Below, piece by piece: positions 30,911 to 40,163 of a stretch of DNA of 64,000 nucleotides. The stretch is taken from contig CAWAGV010000002.1 in the NCBI GenBank assembly GCA_963781725.1, positions 744,001-808,000 on the forward strand, in the 5' to 3' direction. The position numbers and the translations under genes were made by a program. The DNA comes from BOG-931 sp963781725. GTDB lineage: Bacteria; Pseudomonadota; Alphaproteobacteria; Rhizobiales; Xanthobacteraceae. Below the pieces are notes generated by a model, which had not been told where the DNA came from, did no database searches, and was given only the letters and a program-made list of their open reading frames with translations. How positions within the stretch are numbered: the first letter of the stretch is position 1; each line of letters starts with the position of its first letter.

Positions 30911-30914
30911 CGCT

Positions 30915-32516
30915 TTAATGCCCGGTGACGATCCGCGCCAGTTCCTGCGGATCGTCCGGAAGCGTGTTGCCGCGCCACACGACATGCAGGTCCGGCCGCA
31001 CCAGAAAATAGTCGAAACCGTAAACGTCGCGCACCCGCGCATTGTCGATGTCCAGCACCGCCAGCGGAGCGCCAAGCTTGCTGAAAGACAATTGCAGGCA
31101 AGACGCCGCGGACTTGGTTTGGCCGAGCCGCAACAGCGTGAAGCCGTCACCGATGCGGTCATGGACCGAGACTTTGCCGGGCTCGATCCAGACATGCGGC
31201 AAGCGCGCGCCCGGCCAGCTGGTCGGCTCATAGTCCTCGATATTCGGCGCCGGACCGCCCGGCTCGTTGCAAATCACCGGTGAAGCATCATAGCGGTAGC
31301 CGAGCTCGGCGCCGATCACCTTGAAGGTCTTCGGTGCTTCGACTTTCGCCAGTTCGAGCAAGTGTTGCAGCGCCGCCCTGCCCTCCAGCGTATCGTCCTC
31401 GATGTCCGGACGCCAGGCGCTGCGCCAGACCGCGCGGCCGCTGGTGCCGCCGCCGGACGCCTTGACGTTGATCGCGCCGACCTGACGCCGCTCGGCTTCG
31501 TAGGATTGCAGCAATCGCGGGCCGCCCCAGCCGTGCAGCGTCGCCGCAAGCTTCCATGAAATGTCGATCGCGTCGCCGACGCCGGTATTCATGCCGAGGC
31601 CGCCGGTCGGGATCACCAGATGCGCGGCATCGCCGGCGATAAAGACCCGGTCCTCGAGATAGTGCTCCGCGAGCAGGAGCCGCTGCACCCACTTCGCGCA
31701 ATGCAGCATCTCGTACTTGACCGGCGTGCCGACGGTTTCCTCAAACAGCGTCGCCATATCCTCGTCTTTGTCGACGATGGCATGAATGGTGAAATGCTGG
31801 CGCGAGTCCTGGACGATGAACAGCGTCCAGTGATCGTCGATACGGTTGTAATGGCGCGCCGGCGGCGCCTTCACCTTGGCGTAAAGCTCCGGGCAGTGAA
31901 ACAGCGCCTGGCGCATTTCGCGCAAATGCGCATCGCCATCCATCCTGAAGCCAAGCTGCTTACGGACCACGCTCGATCCGCCATCGCAGCCGACCAGGTA
32001 TTGGGCGCGGATTTCCGTGCGTTCGCCGTTTGATTTGCGGATATGTGCGGTGACGCCGCCGGCGTCCTGCGTGAACGACTCCAGTTCGTGTCCGAATTTC
32101 ACGTCCACGTTCGGAATCGTCTCGACGATCGACTTGAGCAACGGCTCGAGCGTGTACTGGGAAATGACCTGATACGGTTCAAGCGGCATCGAGCCGTCCA
32201 GCGTGACGTCGCGCTTGGCTTTGGCCTGCGCCACCGTGGGATGGGCCATCTTGAACAGCGGCGGCCGCATCAGGTCGAACACCAGATAGGTGTCCATTGG
32301 CCAGTCCGGCGGATAACCGGCGGCGCGCACGGTGTCGGCAAGACCGAGCCGGCGGAAAATTTCCATGGTGCGCGGATTGCACCGCTCCATCTTCGGATAG
32401 CCGAGCGGCGCGTCGTTTTTTTCGATGAGGGTGCAGCGGATGCCGCGCTTGCCGAGATCGATGCTGAGTGTGAGGCCGACCGGGCCGGCGCCGACAACAA
32501 GAACCTGTGTATCCAT
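30915..32516 (-). CDS. FAD-dependent aromatic monooxygenase (phenol hydroxylase/MhpA-like)
   Basis: A 533-residue group A flavoprotein monooxygenase. The GxGxxG dinucleotide motif is VLVVGAGPVGLTLSIDLGKR near residue 5, the DG fingerprint is LVGCDGGSSVVRKQLG near 160, and the second FAD motif is RVFIAGDAAHLVIPTGGLG near 290. A C-terminal thioredoxin-like segment is partly present. Such enzymes hydroxylate phenols, 3-hydroxyphenylpropionate or similar. ATG 32516 gives the family's normal N-terminus, and longer upstream frames are rejected. It converges with aspA across a palindromic repeat and is followed upstream by a Bug binding-protein gene on the same strand, consistent with aromatic catabolism. 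Confidence 0.87.
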   Translation of the reverse strand: MDTQVLVVGAGPVGLTLSIDLGKRGIRCTLIEKNDAPLGYPKMERCNPRTMEIFRRLGLADTVRAAGYPPDWPMDTYLVFDLMRPPLFKMAHPTVAQAKAKRDVTLDGSMPLEPYQVISQYTLEPLLKSIVETIPNVDVKFGHELESFTQDAGGVTAHIRKSNGERTEIRAQYLVGCDGGSSVVRKQLGFRMDGDAHLREMRQALFHCPELYAKVKAPPARHYNRIDDHWTLFIVQDSRQHFTIHAIVDKDEDMATLFEETVGTPVKYEMLHCAKWVQRLLLAEHYLEDRVFIAGDAAHLVIPTGGLGMNTGVGDAIDISWKLAATLHGWGGPRLLQSYEAERRQVGAINVKASGGGTSGRAVWRSAWRPDIEDDTLEGRAALQHLLELAKVEAPKTFKVIGAELGYRYDASPVICNEPGGPAPNIEDYEPTSWPGARLPHVWIEPGKVSVHDRIGDGFTLLRLGQTKSAASCLQLSFSKLGAPLAVLDIDNARVRDVYGFDYFLVRPDLHVVWRGNTLPDDPQELARIVTGH

Positions 32517-32559
32517 GACCTTTTTCTTATGAGTGGGAACCCGATCTTGCCGATCAGGA

Positions 32560-33525
32560 TCAATCGACCGATGCGCCCGAACGTTTGACGACGTCGCCCC
32601 AGCGCACAATCTCAGAGCGGACGAACGCCTGCAACTCTTCGATGGAATGGCTGCCCGCCGGAACAAGCCCGAGGCGGGTTATTGACTCGCGCGTGCCGGG
32701 CAACGCCATGATGGCTTCGAGTTCGTTGTGCAGCTTGTCGGCAATCGGCCGCGGCACCGCAGACGGCGCCGCCACCATTTGCCAGGCTGCCGCGTCAAAC
32801 CCCGGCACGCCGAGTTCGGCGATCGGCGCCAGATCCGGCATCGCCGCAGCACGCGTCCTGGTGGTGACACCGAGCGCACGCATCCTGCCGTCCTTGATCA
32901 GCGGCACCGACGACGTGAAGTCGGTGAACATCACCTGGATGCGGCCGCCCATCAGATCAACCTGCGCATCGACCACCGCCTTGTAAGACACGTGCACCAT
33001 CTGGATTCCGGTCATCGCGCTGAACAGTTCGCCGTTGAGATGGAACGGCGAGCCGGGTCCGGTCGAGCCATAGGACAGCTCGCCGGGATGCGCCTTGGCA
33101 TAGGCGATCAATTCTTGCACCGAGTGCACCGGCAGGTCGTTGTTGACCACGAGGACGAACGGGATGGTCGCGATCAGCGCCAACGGGACGAAGTCGGTGG
33201 CCGGATCGTACGGCAGATGCTTGTAGAGCGTGGCGAGGATGGCCAACGGCGTGCTGGTTCCCATCAGGATCGTGTAACCGTCGGGCGGCGACTTCGCGAC
33301 CGTGTTCGATCCGGTCATGGTGCCGGCGCCGGGCCGGTTTTCCACCACGAACGGTTTGCCCAGCCGCTCGCCGAGCTGCGGCGCCAGAAGCCGCGCCAGA
33401 AGATCGGTGGCCGCGCCGGCGCCGGTCGGCACAATGAAGGTGACGTTATGGGTTGGATATTCCTGTGCCGACGCATCCGCGACACCAAGCAAGACGAACA
33501 CCAGCACCGCCGCAGCTTTGATCAT
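32560..33525 (-). CDS. Bug/TctC-family tripartite transporter binding protein
   Basis: A 321-residue periplasmic binding protein of the Bug (TctC) family. It has a signal peptide (MIKAAAVLVFVLLGVADASAQ), then the characteristic start YPTHNVTFIVPTGAGAATDL and VVENRPGAGTMTGSNTVAKS near residue 60. These proteins bind carboxylates such as tricarboxylates or aromatic acids and feed a TctA/TctB membrane complex, which is not encoded nearby. It lies immediately upstream (in transcription direction) of the aromatic monooxygenase gene, so the ligand may be that enzyme's substrate (inference). ATG 33525 is chosen as the start of the signal peptide. Confidence 0.88.
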   Translation of the reverse strand: MIKAAAVLVFVLLGVADASAQEYPTHNVTFIVPTGAGAATDLLARLLAPQLGERLGKPFVVENRPGAGTMTGSNTVAKSPPDGYTILMGTSTPLAILATLYKHLPYDPATDFVPLALIATIPFVLVVNNDLPVHSVQELIAYAKAHPGELSYGSTGPGSPFHLNGELFSAMTGIQMVHVSYKAVVDAQVDLMGGRIQVMFTDFTSSVPLIKDGRMRALGVTTRTRAAAMPDLAPIAELGVPGFDAAAWQMVAAPSAVPRPIADKLHNELEAIMALPGTRESITRLGLVPAGSHSIEELQAFVRSEIVRWGDVVKRSGASVD

Positions 33526-33587
33526 GGACCCTCGCAAGCTCGAAACCGGCCCGCAGTGTAAGCCATCCCCGTACCACTTTGCAGGAG

Positions 33588-34508
33588 TCACGCCGGCAAC
33601 GCCTGCAATTGCCTTTCAATCTCGGATTGTGCGCGGTCGGGCGCAACCCAAACGAAACCAGGAATTTGATTGCGAAACCAGGTCGCCTGCCGCTTGGTGT
33701 ATTGCCGCGTTTCCAGTTTTGCATGCTCTACCGCGTCGGCGAGCGGCACCTCGCCGTTGAGGTGCCGGATCAGCCACGGCACGCCGTGGGCTTTCATCAC
33801 CGGCAGGCTCGGATTGAGATCTCGCGCGGCGAGTGTACGCACTTCGTCCAGCGCGCCGGCCGCCATCATCGCATCGAAACGGCGGCCGATCCGGCCCGCA
33901 AGCTCGTCACGCCCGACGTCGAGAAAAATCCTGACTGCGGAGGCAGGATCGAGGCTCGCCGGCAATCCTTCCTCATGCCAGGCCAGCAGCGAGCGGCCGG
34001 TTGCCAGCACGACTTCGAGCGCGCGCGCGACGCGGGCGCGATCGTTCGGCATCAATCGCGCAGCAGCAGCGGAGTCGCGTTGCGCCAGTTCGGCATGCAG
34101 CGAAGCAACGCCATGGCTCTCCAGCCGCGCGCGGACATCATTGCGGATCGCGGGCGGGATCGGCGGCACCGCCGCAAGCCCTTGCGTCAGGGCCTTGAAA
34201 TAAAGTCCGGTGCCACCGACCAGAATGGCCGCGCGCCGCTCTTGCCTCGCGGTTGCAAGCGCGGCGTCGGCATCGACGCACCAGCGCCCGGTCGAGTAAT
34301 TCTCCGCGGCGTCGACATGGCCATAAAGCCGGTGCGGCGCCCGGGCTTCCTCGGCCGGCGCCGGCCGCGCGGTGATGATGCGGAGGTCGCGATAGACCTG
34401 CATGGAATCGGCATTGACGATCACGCCGCCGCGCGACGCGGCAATCTCGAGCGCCAGCGCCGACTTGCCGCTCGCCGTCGGACCTGCAATGAGGATCACC
34501 TTTGACAC
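33588..34508 (-). CDS. miaA: tRNA dimethylallyltransferase
   Basis: A 306-residue MiaA, which adds a dimethylallyl group to A37 of tRNAs reading UNN codons, aiding decoding accuracy. The Walker A motif VILIAGPTASGKSALALEI starts at residue 4, ADSMQVYRDLRIITARPAP near residue 34 carries the catalytic aspartate and substrate-positioning residues, and ILVGGTGLYFKALTQGL near 97 is conserved. The GTG start at 34508 gives the correct N-terminus. It is divergent from serB with about 50 bases between the starts. Confidence 0.95.
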   Translation of the reverse strand: MSKVILIAGPTASGKSALALEIAASRGGVIVNADSMQVYRDLRIITARPAPAEEARAPHRLYGHVDAAENYSTGRWCVDADAALATARQERRAAILVGGTGLYFKALTQGLAAVPPIPPAIRNDVRARLESHGVASLHAELAQRDSAAAARLMPNDRARVARALEVVLATGRSLLAWHEEGLPASLDPASAVRIFLDVGRDELAGRIGRRFDAMMAAGALDEVRTLAARDLNPSLPVMKAHGVPWLIRHLNGEVPLADAVEHAKLETRQYTKRQATWFRNQIPGFVWVAPDRAQSEIERQLQALPA

Positions 34509-34558
34509 CTGACCGGCCGCTCCGTTCTCCGCTCGTCGGATCGCACAGCATGTTCTAC

Positions 34559-35488
34559 ATGGCAACGCTGATTTCGCGCCCGGACCGCCTTGCGGTGACC
34601 GATGCGCTTGCGCAAAAGGCCGCGCGCTATCTGCCCCATGGCCGCCCGGTCGACTGGCTGCATCCCGGCGCAGCCGTCGATATCGCATTCCTGGCCGATG
34701 ATACCGGCGAAGCGGAGTCCGACCAGAGCGAAGAGCGGGCCTTTCTCAAGGATATCAGCAACGATTTGCGCGACATCGCCGGGGACGAGCCGGTGGACGT
34801 GGTCGTGCAACGGCAGGACGGCCGCCGCAAGAAGCTGCTGATCGCCGACATGGACTCCACCATGATCGGCCAGGAATGTATCGACGAATTGGCCGACTAT
34901 GCAGGCGTCAAGGATCGCGTCGCCAAGATCACCGAGCGCGCCATGCGCGGCGAACTCGCCTTCGAGCCGGCGCTGCGCGAACGGGTCGCGCTCCTGAAAA
35001 ATCTGCCGGCATCGGTTATCGACACCGTGCTTGCGGAGCGTATCCATCTGACGCCGGGCGGACCGACACTTGTCGCGACGATGCGGGCGAATGGCGCCTA
35101 TACCAGCCTGGTGTCGGGCGGCTTCACCGCGTTCACCGCCCGCCTCGCAGCCGCGATCGGCTTCGATGAGCAGCGGGCCAATACCTTGCTGGTCGATGCC
35201 GACGGCAAGTTGACCGGCGAGGTGGCCGATCCGGTTCTCGGCCGTGAAGCAAAACTCGAAACGCTCAGCGCGCTTCGCGATCGCTTTCGGCTCAATCGCG
35301 ACGATACGCTGGCCGTCGGCGACGGCGCCAACGATCTGCCGATGATCCAGGCCGCCGGTCTCGGCGTCGCCTATCACGGCAAACCGGCGTTACGGGAAGC
35401 CGCCACGGCCTGTATCGACCACGGCGACCTCACGTCGCTGCTCTATGCGCAGGGATACCGGCGCGAGGAGTTCGTCGCGCGCAGCTAG
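34559..35488 (+). CDS. serB: Phosphoserine phosphatase
   Basis: A 309-residue SerB that hydrolyses phosphoserine, the last step of serine synthesis. The HAD motif I is LLIADMDSTMIGQECIDELA with the nucleophile aspartates at residues 97 and 99. Motif IV, VGDGANDLPMIQAAGLGVAY, is near residue 257. The N-terminal domain (residues 1-85) resembles the ACT-like extension of proteobacterial SerB. ATG 34559 is favoured because relatives start MATL-like; ATG 34550 is an in-frame alternative. It is convergent with degP across a palindromic repeat. Confidence 0.95.
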   Translation: MATLISRPDRLAVTDALAQKAARYLPHGRPVDWLHPGAAVDIAFLADDTGEAESDQSEERAFLKDISNDLRDIAGDEPVDVVVQRQDGRRKKLLIADMDSTMIGQECIDELADYAGVKDRVAKITERAMRGELAFEPALRERVALLKNLPASVIDTVLAERIHLTPGGPTLVATMRANGAYTSLVSGGFTAFTARLAAAIGFDEQRANTLLVDADGKLTGEVADPVLGREAKLETLSALRDRFRLNRDDTLAVGDGANDLPMIQAAGLGVAYHGKPALREAATACIDHGDLTSLLYAQGYRREEFVARS

Positions 35489-35499
35489 ATTGTTCGCTG

Positions 35500-35551
35500 G
35501 AGCATGATCTTATCAGAAAACCGGAAGTCCACTTTTCCGGATCATGCTCTA
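35500..35551. repeat. GAGCATGATC palindromic repeat (copy 2)
   Basis: AGCATGATC at 35501-35509 pairs with GATCATGCT at 35540-35548, with GAAAACCGGAAGTCCACTTTTCC between forming a secondary hairpin. It lies between the convergent genes serB and degP and supplies the degP stop codon (TAG, plus 35549-35551). It belongs to the same family as 30837-30910. Confidence 0.85.
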
Positions 35552-37057
35552 CTGCAGGTTCAGCGCCACGAATCGCGTTTCGCCGTTACCGTTCGAGACC
35601 AGCAGCACGGCGATCTTTTTGCCCTGGGTCTTGAGCTGGTCGACCCGCGCCTGCAATGCCGACGGGTTGCCGACGGCCTCGTATTGCACCTCGACGATGA
35701 CGTCGCCGGGCGACAGCCGCTTGTCGGGCTGCGAGCGGTCGACGGTCGCGTCCACTCCGGTGATGACGACACCTTTGACGCTGTCCCGGATCTTGAACTT
35801 CTTGCGAAGATCGTCGGACAGGCTGGAAAGCTCCAGTCCGAGCGTCTTCTGCACGGTCGATTTCTGCTCCGGCGGCGTACTCTGTTTCGGATCGTTCGAC
35901 GCCACCTTCTCGGTGTCTTCGAGACGGCCGATCTTGACCTGATGGGTCTCTTCCTTGCCCTTGCGGATGATGACGACATCGACCTGCTTGCCGATCGGCG
36001 TGTCGGCAACGATGCGCGGCAGATCGCGCATCTCCTTGACGTCGTGGCCGTCGAACTTGACGACAACGTCGCCCGGCTCGATGCCGCCCGGCTTGGCCGG
36101 ACCCTTGTCATCGACGCCGGCGACAAGCGCGCCATGGGGCGGCTTGATGCTGAGGCTTTCGGCGATGTCGTCGGTGACCTGCTGAATCCGCACGCCGAGC
36201 CAGCCGCGCCGCGCCTCGCCGTATTCGCGAAGCTGGTTGAGCACCGGGACCGCCGTATCGGACGGCACGGCAAAACCGATGCCGATCGAACCGCCGGACG
36301 GCGAGATGATCGCGGTGTTGATGCCGATGACTTCACCGTTGAGATTGAACAGCGGCCCGCCGGAATTGCCGCGATTGATCGCGGCATCGGTCTGAATGTA
36401 GTTGTCGTAAGGCCCCGACTGGATGTCGCGGTTGCGCGCCGAGACGATGCCGGCGGTCACCGTGCCGCCGAGACTGAACGGATTACCGATAGCGATCACC
36501 CATTCGCCAAGCCGCAGCTTGTCGCTGTCGCCGAATGCCACGGCCTTGAGCGGATGATCGGCCTTGACCCGCAGCAGCGCGAGGTCGGCCTTTGAATCCT
36601 TGCCGATCAGTTGCGCCGGCAGCTTGGTGCCGTCGTTGAGAATGACGTTGATCTCGTCGGCGTCGGCGATGACGTGATTGTTGGTCACGATGATGCCGGA
36701 CGGATCGATGATAAAGCCGGAGCCCAGCGAGTTGACGCGGCGCGGCGATTTATCGGCGTCGCTGTTGTCACCTTGCCCATCCGGACCACCCGGGCCACCC
36801 TGACCGCGGTGCTTCTTGAAGAAGTCCTCGAAGAACTGCTCCATCGGCGAACCGGGCGGCAGATCCGGCATGCCGGAAATCCGTGAGTCGACTTTCTGTG
36901 AAGTCGACACGTTGACCACGGCGTCGATCACCTGCTCGGCAACGTCAGAGATATTCTCCGGTCCGCGCGCCGCTGCAGGCCGCGCCGGCAACACGAATAT
37001 TGCCGCCGTCAGCGCAGCGGCCAGGCCGAATTGCCGGGAATTGAACTGGCGAGACAT
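35549..37057 (-). CDS. DegP/HtrA-family periplasmic serine protease
   Basis: A 502-residue Do-type protease with chaperone activity for misfolded periplasmic proteins. It has a signal peptide at residues 1-30, a glycine-rich Q-linker insert around 80-105, then the trypsin-like domain with the triad His128 (TNNHVIADADE), Asp158 (SKADLALLRV) and Ser232 (RGNSGGPLFNL). Two PDZ domains follow, near residues 270-370 (RGWLGVRIQQVTDDI) and 405-495. The ATG at 37057 is chosen because the upstream extension is unlike any relative. Nearby genes are DUF2065 and hflKC, the usual arrangement in this group. The last codon and stop come from a palindromic repeat. Confidence 0.95.
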   Translation of the reverse strand: MSRQFNSRQFGLAAALTAAIFVLPARPAAARGPENISDVAEQVIDAVVNVSTSQKVDSRISGMPDLPPGSPMEQFFEDFFKKHRGQGGPGGPDGQGDNSDADKSPRRVNSLGSGFIIDPSGIIVTNNHVIADADEINVILNDGTKLPAQLIGKDSKADLALLRVKADHPLKAVAFGDSDKLRLGEWVIAIGNPFSLGGTVTAGIVSARNRDIQSGPYDNYIQTDAAINRGNSGGPLFNLNGEVIGINTAIISPSGGSIGIGFAVPSDTAVPVLNQLREYGEARRGWLGVRIQQVTDDIAESLSIKPPHGALVAGVDDKGPAKPGGIEPGDVVVKFDGHDVKEMRDLPRIVADTPIGKQVDVVIIRKGKEETHQVKIGRLEDTEKVASNDPKQSTPPEQKSTVQKTLGLELSSLSDDLRKKFKIRDSVKGVVITGVDATVDRSQPDKRLSPGDVIVEVQYEAVGNPSALQARVDQLKTQGKKIAVLLVSNGNGETRFVALNLQ

Positions 37058-37193
37058 GGATGTCAGCGCTCCTGAAAAGACTCGATTTAGCTGGGAAAGT
37101 GCCCCCGTCCTGGCCCTGGCGCAAGGCCAAACGCGGCACACGCCCATGAGGGAACCGGATTGGGGCGGAAAAGCGACTCACACGGAAAGGTGT

Positions 37194-37379
37194 TCAACCG
37201 CGCACCAGATAGACGATCAGGACGCCGGCCAGCGCCGAAACGATGCCGGCAATCCGCAAGGCGCTATCGGGCATTTCAAGCACCGTCGTCATCGCCCGCT
37301 TGGCGGCGCCGGGAAAGCCGGCAAGACAAATACCTTCAATCGCGAAAAGCAGGCCGAGCGCGGCAAAAAAGTCGTGCAT
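37194..37379 (-). CDS. DUF2065 small membrane protein
   Basis: A 61-residue inner-membrane protein of the DUF2065 family, found between hflC and degP in many proteobacteria. Two hydrophobic helices are seen, around residues 1-21 (MHDFFAALGLLFAIEGICLA) and 40-58 (LRIAGIVSALAGVLIVYLV). Function is unknown, but the steady position next to HflKC and a DegP-type protease points to membrane-protein quality control. It starts 27 bases after hflC and ends 136 bases before degP. Confidence 0.85.
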   Translation of the reverse strand: MHDFFAALGLLFAIEGICLAGFPGAAKRAMTTVLEMPDSALRIAGIVSALAGVLIVYLVRG

Positions 37380-37406
37380 CGGCCCAACCCGCTTTTGCTC
37401 TGAGTA

Positions 37407-38369
37407 TTACTTCGTCGCGCTGCCGCCGGAGCCCGAGGCGACGGGCGCATTGTTGGAGCCCGGTAACGACTTACCCATCGGATCGCCGAAGTAACGGAAG
37501 AAATCGGAGTCGGGGCGCAGCACGAAGTTGGTGTCGCCCTTCTGCATGCTTCGATCGTAAGCCTGCATGGAGCGATAGAAACCGAAGAAATCCGGATCGC
37601 GGGTGTAGGCCTCAGCGAAGATGGCGTTGCGTTCGGCGTCACCCTGACCGCGGAGAGTTTCCGACTGCTGATTAGCTTCGGCGATCAGCACGGTGACGTC
37701 ACGGTCCGCCTTGGCGCGGATCTCCTGGCTCTTCTGGCTGCCTTGAGCGCGGAATTCAGCGGCTTCGCGCTGACGTTCCGTCTGCATGCGTTGATAAACC
37801 GCCTGGCTATTCTGCTCGGGCAGATCGACGCGGCGGATACGCACGTCAACGATATGTACGCCGAACGGCTGCGCATCGCGATCGAGTTGGTCACGCATCT
37901 GCACCATCAGTTCGCCACGACGGTTACGCACCGCGTCCGAGAGCGTGGCAGCGCCGAGTACACGCCGCAGCGCCGAGTTGAGCAGAATAGAAAGCTGCGA
38001 GCTGGCGCCGTCCGGACCGACGGTCTGATAGAACTTCAGCGGATCCGTAATCCGATACCGCGCGAAAGCATCGACCACCATCCGCTCACCGGCCTCGCCG
38101 GCGCCAGCAACGGAGTTGTCCTTGCTGGACGCGATCACTTCCTGCGCCGGAGATTCGACGGCGAGAATACGCTTGTCGATATAGATCACCGCATCGATGA
38201 ACGGGACTTTCACGTTCAAGCCCGGCTCGGTGACGACGCGCACCACCTGTCCGAGGCGCACCACCAGCGCTTGTCTGGTCTGATAGACGGTAAAGAACGT
38301 GCTGTAGCCCACGATCACCGCGATCAGCAGGATAATGGCGGCCGCGCCGCTGGCGAGACCGAACCTCAT
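37407..38369 (-). CDS. hflC: HflC, subunit of the HflKC membrane complex
   Basis: A 320-residue SPFH (band 7/prohibitin) protein with a single N-terminal transmembrane helix (IILLIAVIVGYSTFF) followed by the SPFH domain with VYQTRQALVVRLGQVVRVV. With HflK it forms a large periplasmic cage around the FtsH protease and restrains it. The C-terminal coiled coil (QRMQTERQREAAEFRAQG near residue 190) is typical. The start overlaps the hflK stop by 4 bases (ATGA), so the two are translationally coupled. Confidence 0.95.
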   Translation of the reverse strand: MRFGLASGAAAIILLIAVIVGYSTFFTVYQTRQALVVRLGQVVRVVTEPGLNVKVPFIDAVIYIDKRILAVESPAQEVIASSKDNSVAGAGEAGERMVVDAFARYRITDPLKFYQTVGPDGASSQLSILLNSALRRVLGAATLSDAVRNRRGELMVQMRDQLDRDAQPFGVHIVDVRIRRVDLPEQNSQAVYQRMQTERQREAAEFRAQGSQKSQEIRAKADRDVTVLIAEANQQSETLRGQGDAERNAIFAEAYTRDPDFFGFYRSMQAYDRSMQKGDTNFVLRPDSDFFRYFGDPMGKSLPGSNNAPVASGSGGSATK

Positions 38370-39496
38370 GGCTTGCCTCCGGCGGACGATTGCGGTGCTT
38401 GCTGCGGCGGCGTCAGACCTGGCAACGGAAGATAAGGCACCACCCCTGGACCGCTTGCCCCGGTATCGATGATCGTCTTGTCGGTGTTGCCGAGGATGCG
38501 TTCCATGGTTTCCAGATACATGCGCCGGCGCGTCACGTCGGGCGCCTTCTTGTATTGATCATAAACCTGCAGGAAGCGAGAGGTTTGTCCCTTGGCGTCA
38601 GCCACAGTCTGAGATTTATAGGCGTCGGCGTCCTGGGTAATCTTGGCGGCACGGCCGCGCGCTTCCGGTACGATCTTGTTGGCGTAAGTCTGCGCTTCGT
38701 TCTGCGCCCGCTCGAGATCGGACCGCGCCGCCTGCACGTCACGGAACGCGTCGATCACCTGCGTCGGCGGATCGACCTTCTGCAATTGGACCTGCTGAAC
38801 CACGATGCCGGCGCCGTATTCGTCGAGCGTTTTTTGCATCAGCACCTGGACCGCAGTTTCGATCGTTTGCCGCGCGCCGGTGAGGATCGGACCGATATTG
38901 GAGCGCCCGACCACTTCGCGCATGGCGCTTTCCGCCACGGCTTTCACGGTGCCTTCAGGATTCTGAATGTTGAACAGATAGTCGCCGACGGCATTTGGTT
39001 TGACTTTCCAAAGCACCGAAAAATCGACATCGACGATATTTTCGTCGCCGGTCAGCATCAGGCTTTCTTCCGGCACGTCACGCAGCGTGGTGCCGCGGCG
39101 CATATCATCGGATTCGCGAAAGCCGATATTGAGCTTGTTGACGCGCAGCGCCTGCGGCGTCAGCGCGGTCTCGATCGGATACGGCAGATGATAGTTCAGG
39201 CCCGGCTGGACTTCACGGTTGACCTGGCCGAAGCGCAGCACGACGCCAAGCTCGTCAGGCTCGACGCGAAAGAAGCCGGAGAAGCCCCACAGCGCAATCA
39301 CCGCGAGAACCAGCAGCGCCAGACCGCGGCCGCCCAGATTCCCCGGCATGATGGTGCGCAACTTGTCCTGGCCGCGGCGAAGGAAATCCTCGAGATCGGG
39401 CGGCCTGGGGCCCTGCGATTGCGGACCTGAGCCCCACGGGCCTTTCGACCCCGAGCCCCACGGGCCGCCGCCGGATTGGTTACTCCACGGCATCAA
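38366..39496 (-). CDS. hflK: HflK, subunit of the HflKC membrane complex
   Basis: A 376-residue SPFH protein. It has a proline/glycine-rich cytoplasmic N-terminus (residues 1-50, GGGPWGSGSKGPWGSGPQSQ), then a transmembrane helix (LALLVLAVIALWGFSGFF near 55), then the SPFH core with EPDELGVVLRFGQVNREVQP. With HflC it controls FtsH. It is the first gene of the hflK-hflC-DUF2065-degP cluster. A 161-base gap separates it from folA upstream, and no strong promoter is obvious there. Confidence 0.95.
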   Translation of the reverse strand: MMPWSNQSGGGPWGSGSKGPWGSGPQSQGPRPPDLEDFLRRGQDKLRTIMPGNLGGRGLALLVLAVIALWGFSGFFRVEPDELGVVLRFGQVNREVQPGLNYHLPYPIETALTPQALRVNKLNIGFRESDDMRRGTTLRDVPEESLMLTGDENIVDVDFSVLWKVKPNAVGDYLFNIQNPEGTVKAVAESAMREVVGRSNIGPILTGARQTIETAVQVLMQKTLDEYGAGIVVQQVQLQKVDPPTQVIDAFRDVQAARSDLERAQNEAQTYANKIVPEARGRAAKITQDADAYKSQTVADAKGQTSRFLQVYDQYKKAPDVTRRRMYLETMERILGNTDKTIIDTGASGPGVVPYLPLPGLTPPQQAPQSSAGGKP

Positions 39497-39657
39497 ACGA
39501 TCTCCTCGGACGCCGGCCGTGCGGACCGGCTGTTTGCGGGCGGTTATAGGGGAGCGCCCGGCCCCTTACAACGCACAGCCACGACGTAGATAGGTAGGGT
39601 ATTGCAGTGAGTTAATGCAGGCCCGGCAGCGACACGTTCGCGCATCGCCTTAAATCA

Positions 39658-40161
39658 TCATTGCCGCAAATAGGTTACGAAGGCGAACGCCGCTTCGTCG
39701 TCGGCGCCCGGCGGGTGCTCGTCGCGCGCGCTTTCGCGCCAAAGCCCTGGGTCGATGGCGGGGAAACGGGCGTCGCCGTCGACCTGCTTGTGCACCTGGG
39801 TGATCGCCAGCTGCGTCGCACGCGGCAGTGTCTGCTCATAAATGTCGGCGCCACCGGCAATCACGATGGCGTCGGTGTTTCGGCGCTGCGCATCGCCGCG
39901 CGCCACCGCGAGCGCGCTGTCAATTCCGGAAGCGACGACGATTCCAGGCGCCGCGAAAGCGGGATCGCGGCTGACCACAATCGTGGTGCGGCCGGCAAGC
40001 GGCTTGCCGATCGAGAGAAAGGTCTTCCGGCCCATCACCACCGGCTTCCCCATGGTGAGCGCACGGAAATGCTGCATGTCGGATTTCAGCCGCCACGGCA
40101 GCGTATTGCCGCGGCCGATAATGCCGTTCTCGGCAATAGCGGCGATGAGGACGATGTTCAT
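39658..40161 (-). CDS. folA: Dihydrofolate reductase
   Basis: A 167-residue DHFR, reducing dihydrofolate to tetrahydrofolate with NADPH. The conserved LIAAIAENGIIGRGNTLPWR segment starts at residue 5, including the P-W pair at the active site and the acidic residue in LKSDMQHFRALTMGKPVVMG. The loop GRKTFLSIGKPLAGRTTIVV near 44 is also conserved. The gene starts 2 bases after the thyA stop, the classic thyA-folA pair that regenerates the folate oxidised by thymidylate synthase. ATG 40161 gives the canonical N-terminus. Confidence 0.95.
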   Translation of the reverse strand: MNIVLIAAIAENGIIGRGNTLPWRLKSDMQHFRALTMGKPVVMGRKTFLSIGKPLAGRTTIVVSRDPAFAAPGIVVASGIDSALAVARGDAQRRNTDAIVIAGGADIYEQTLPRATQLAITQVHKQVDGDARFPAIDPGLWRESARDEHPPGADDEAAFAFVTYLRQ

Positions 40162-40163
40162 CC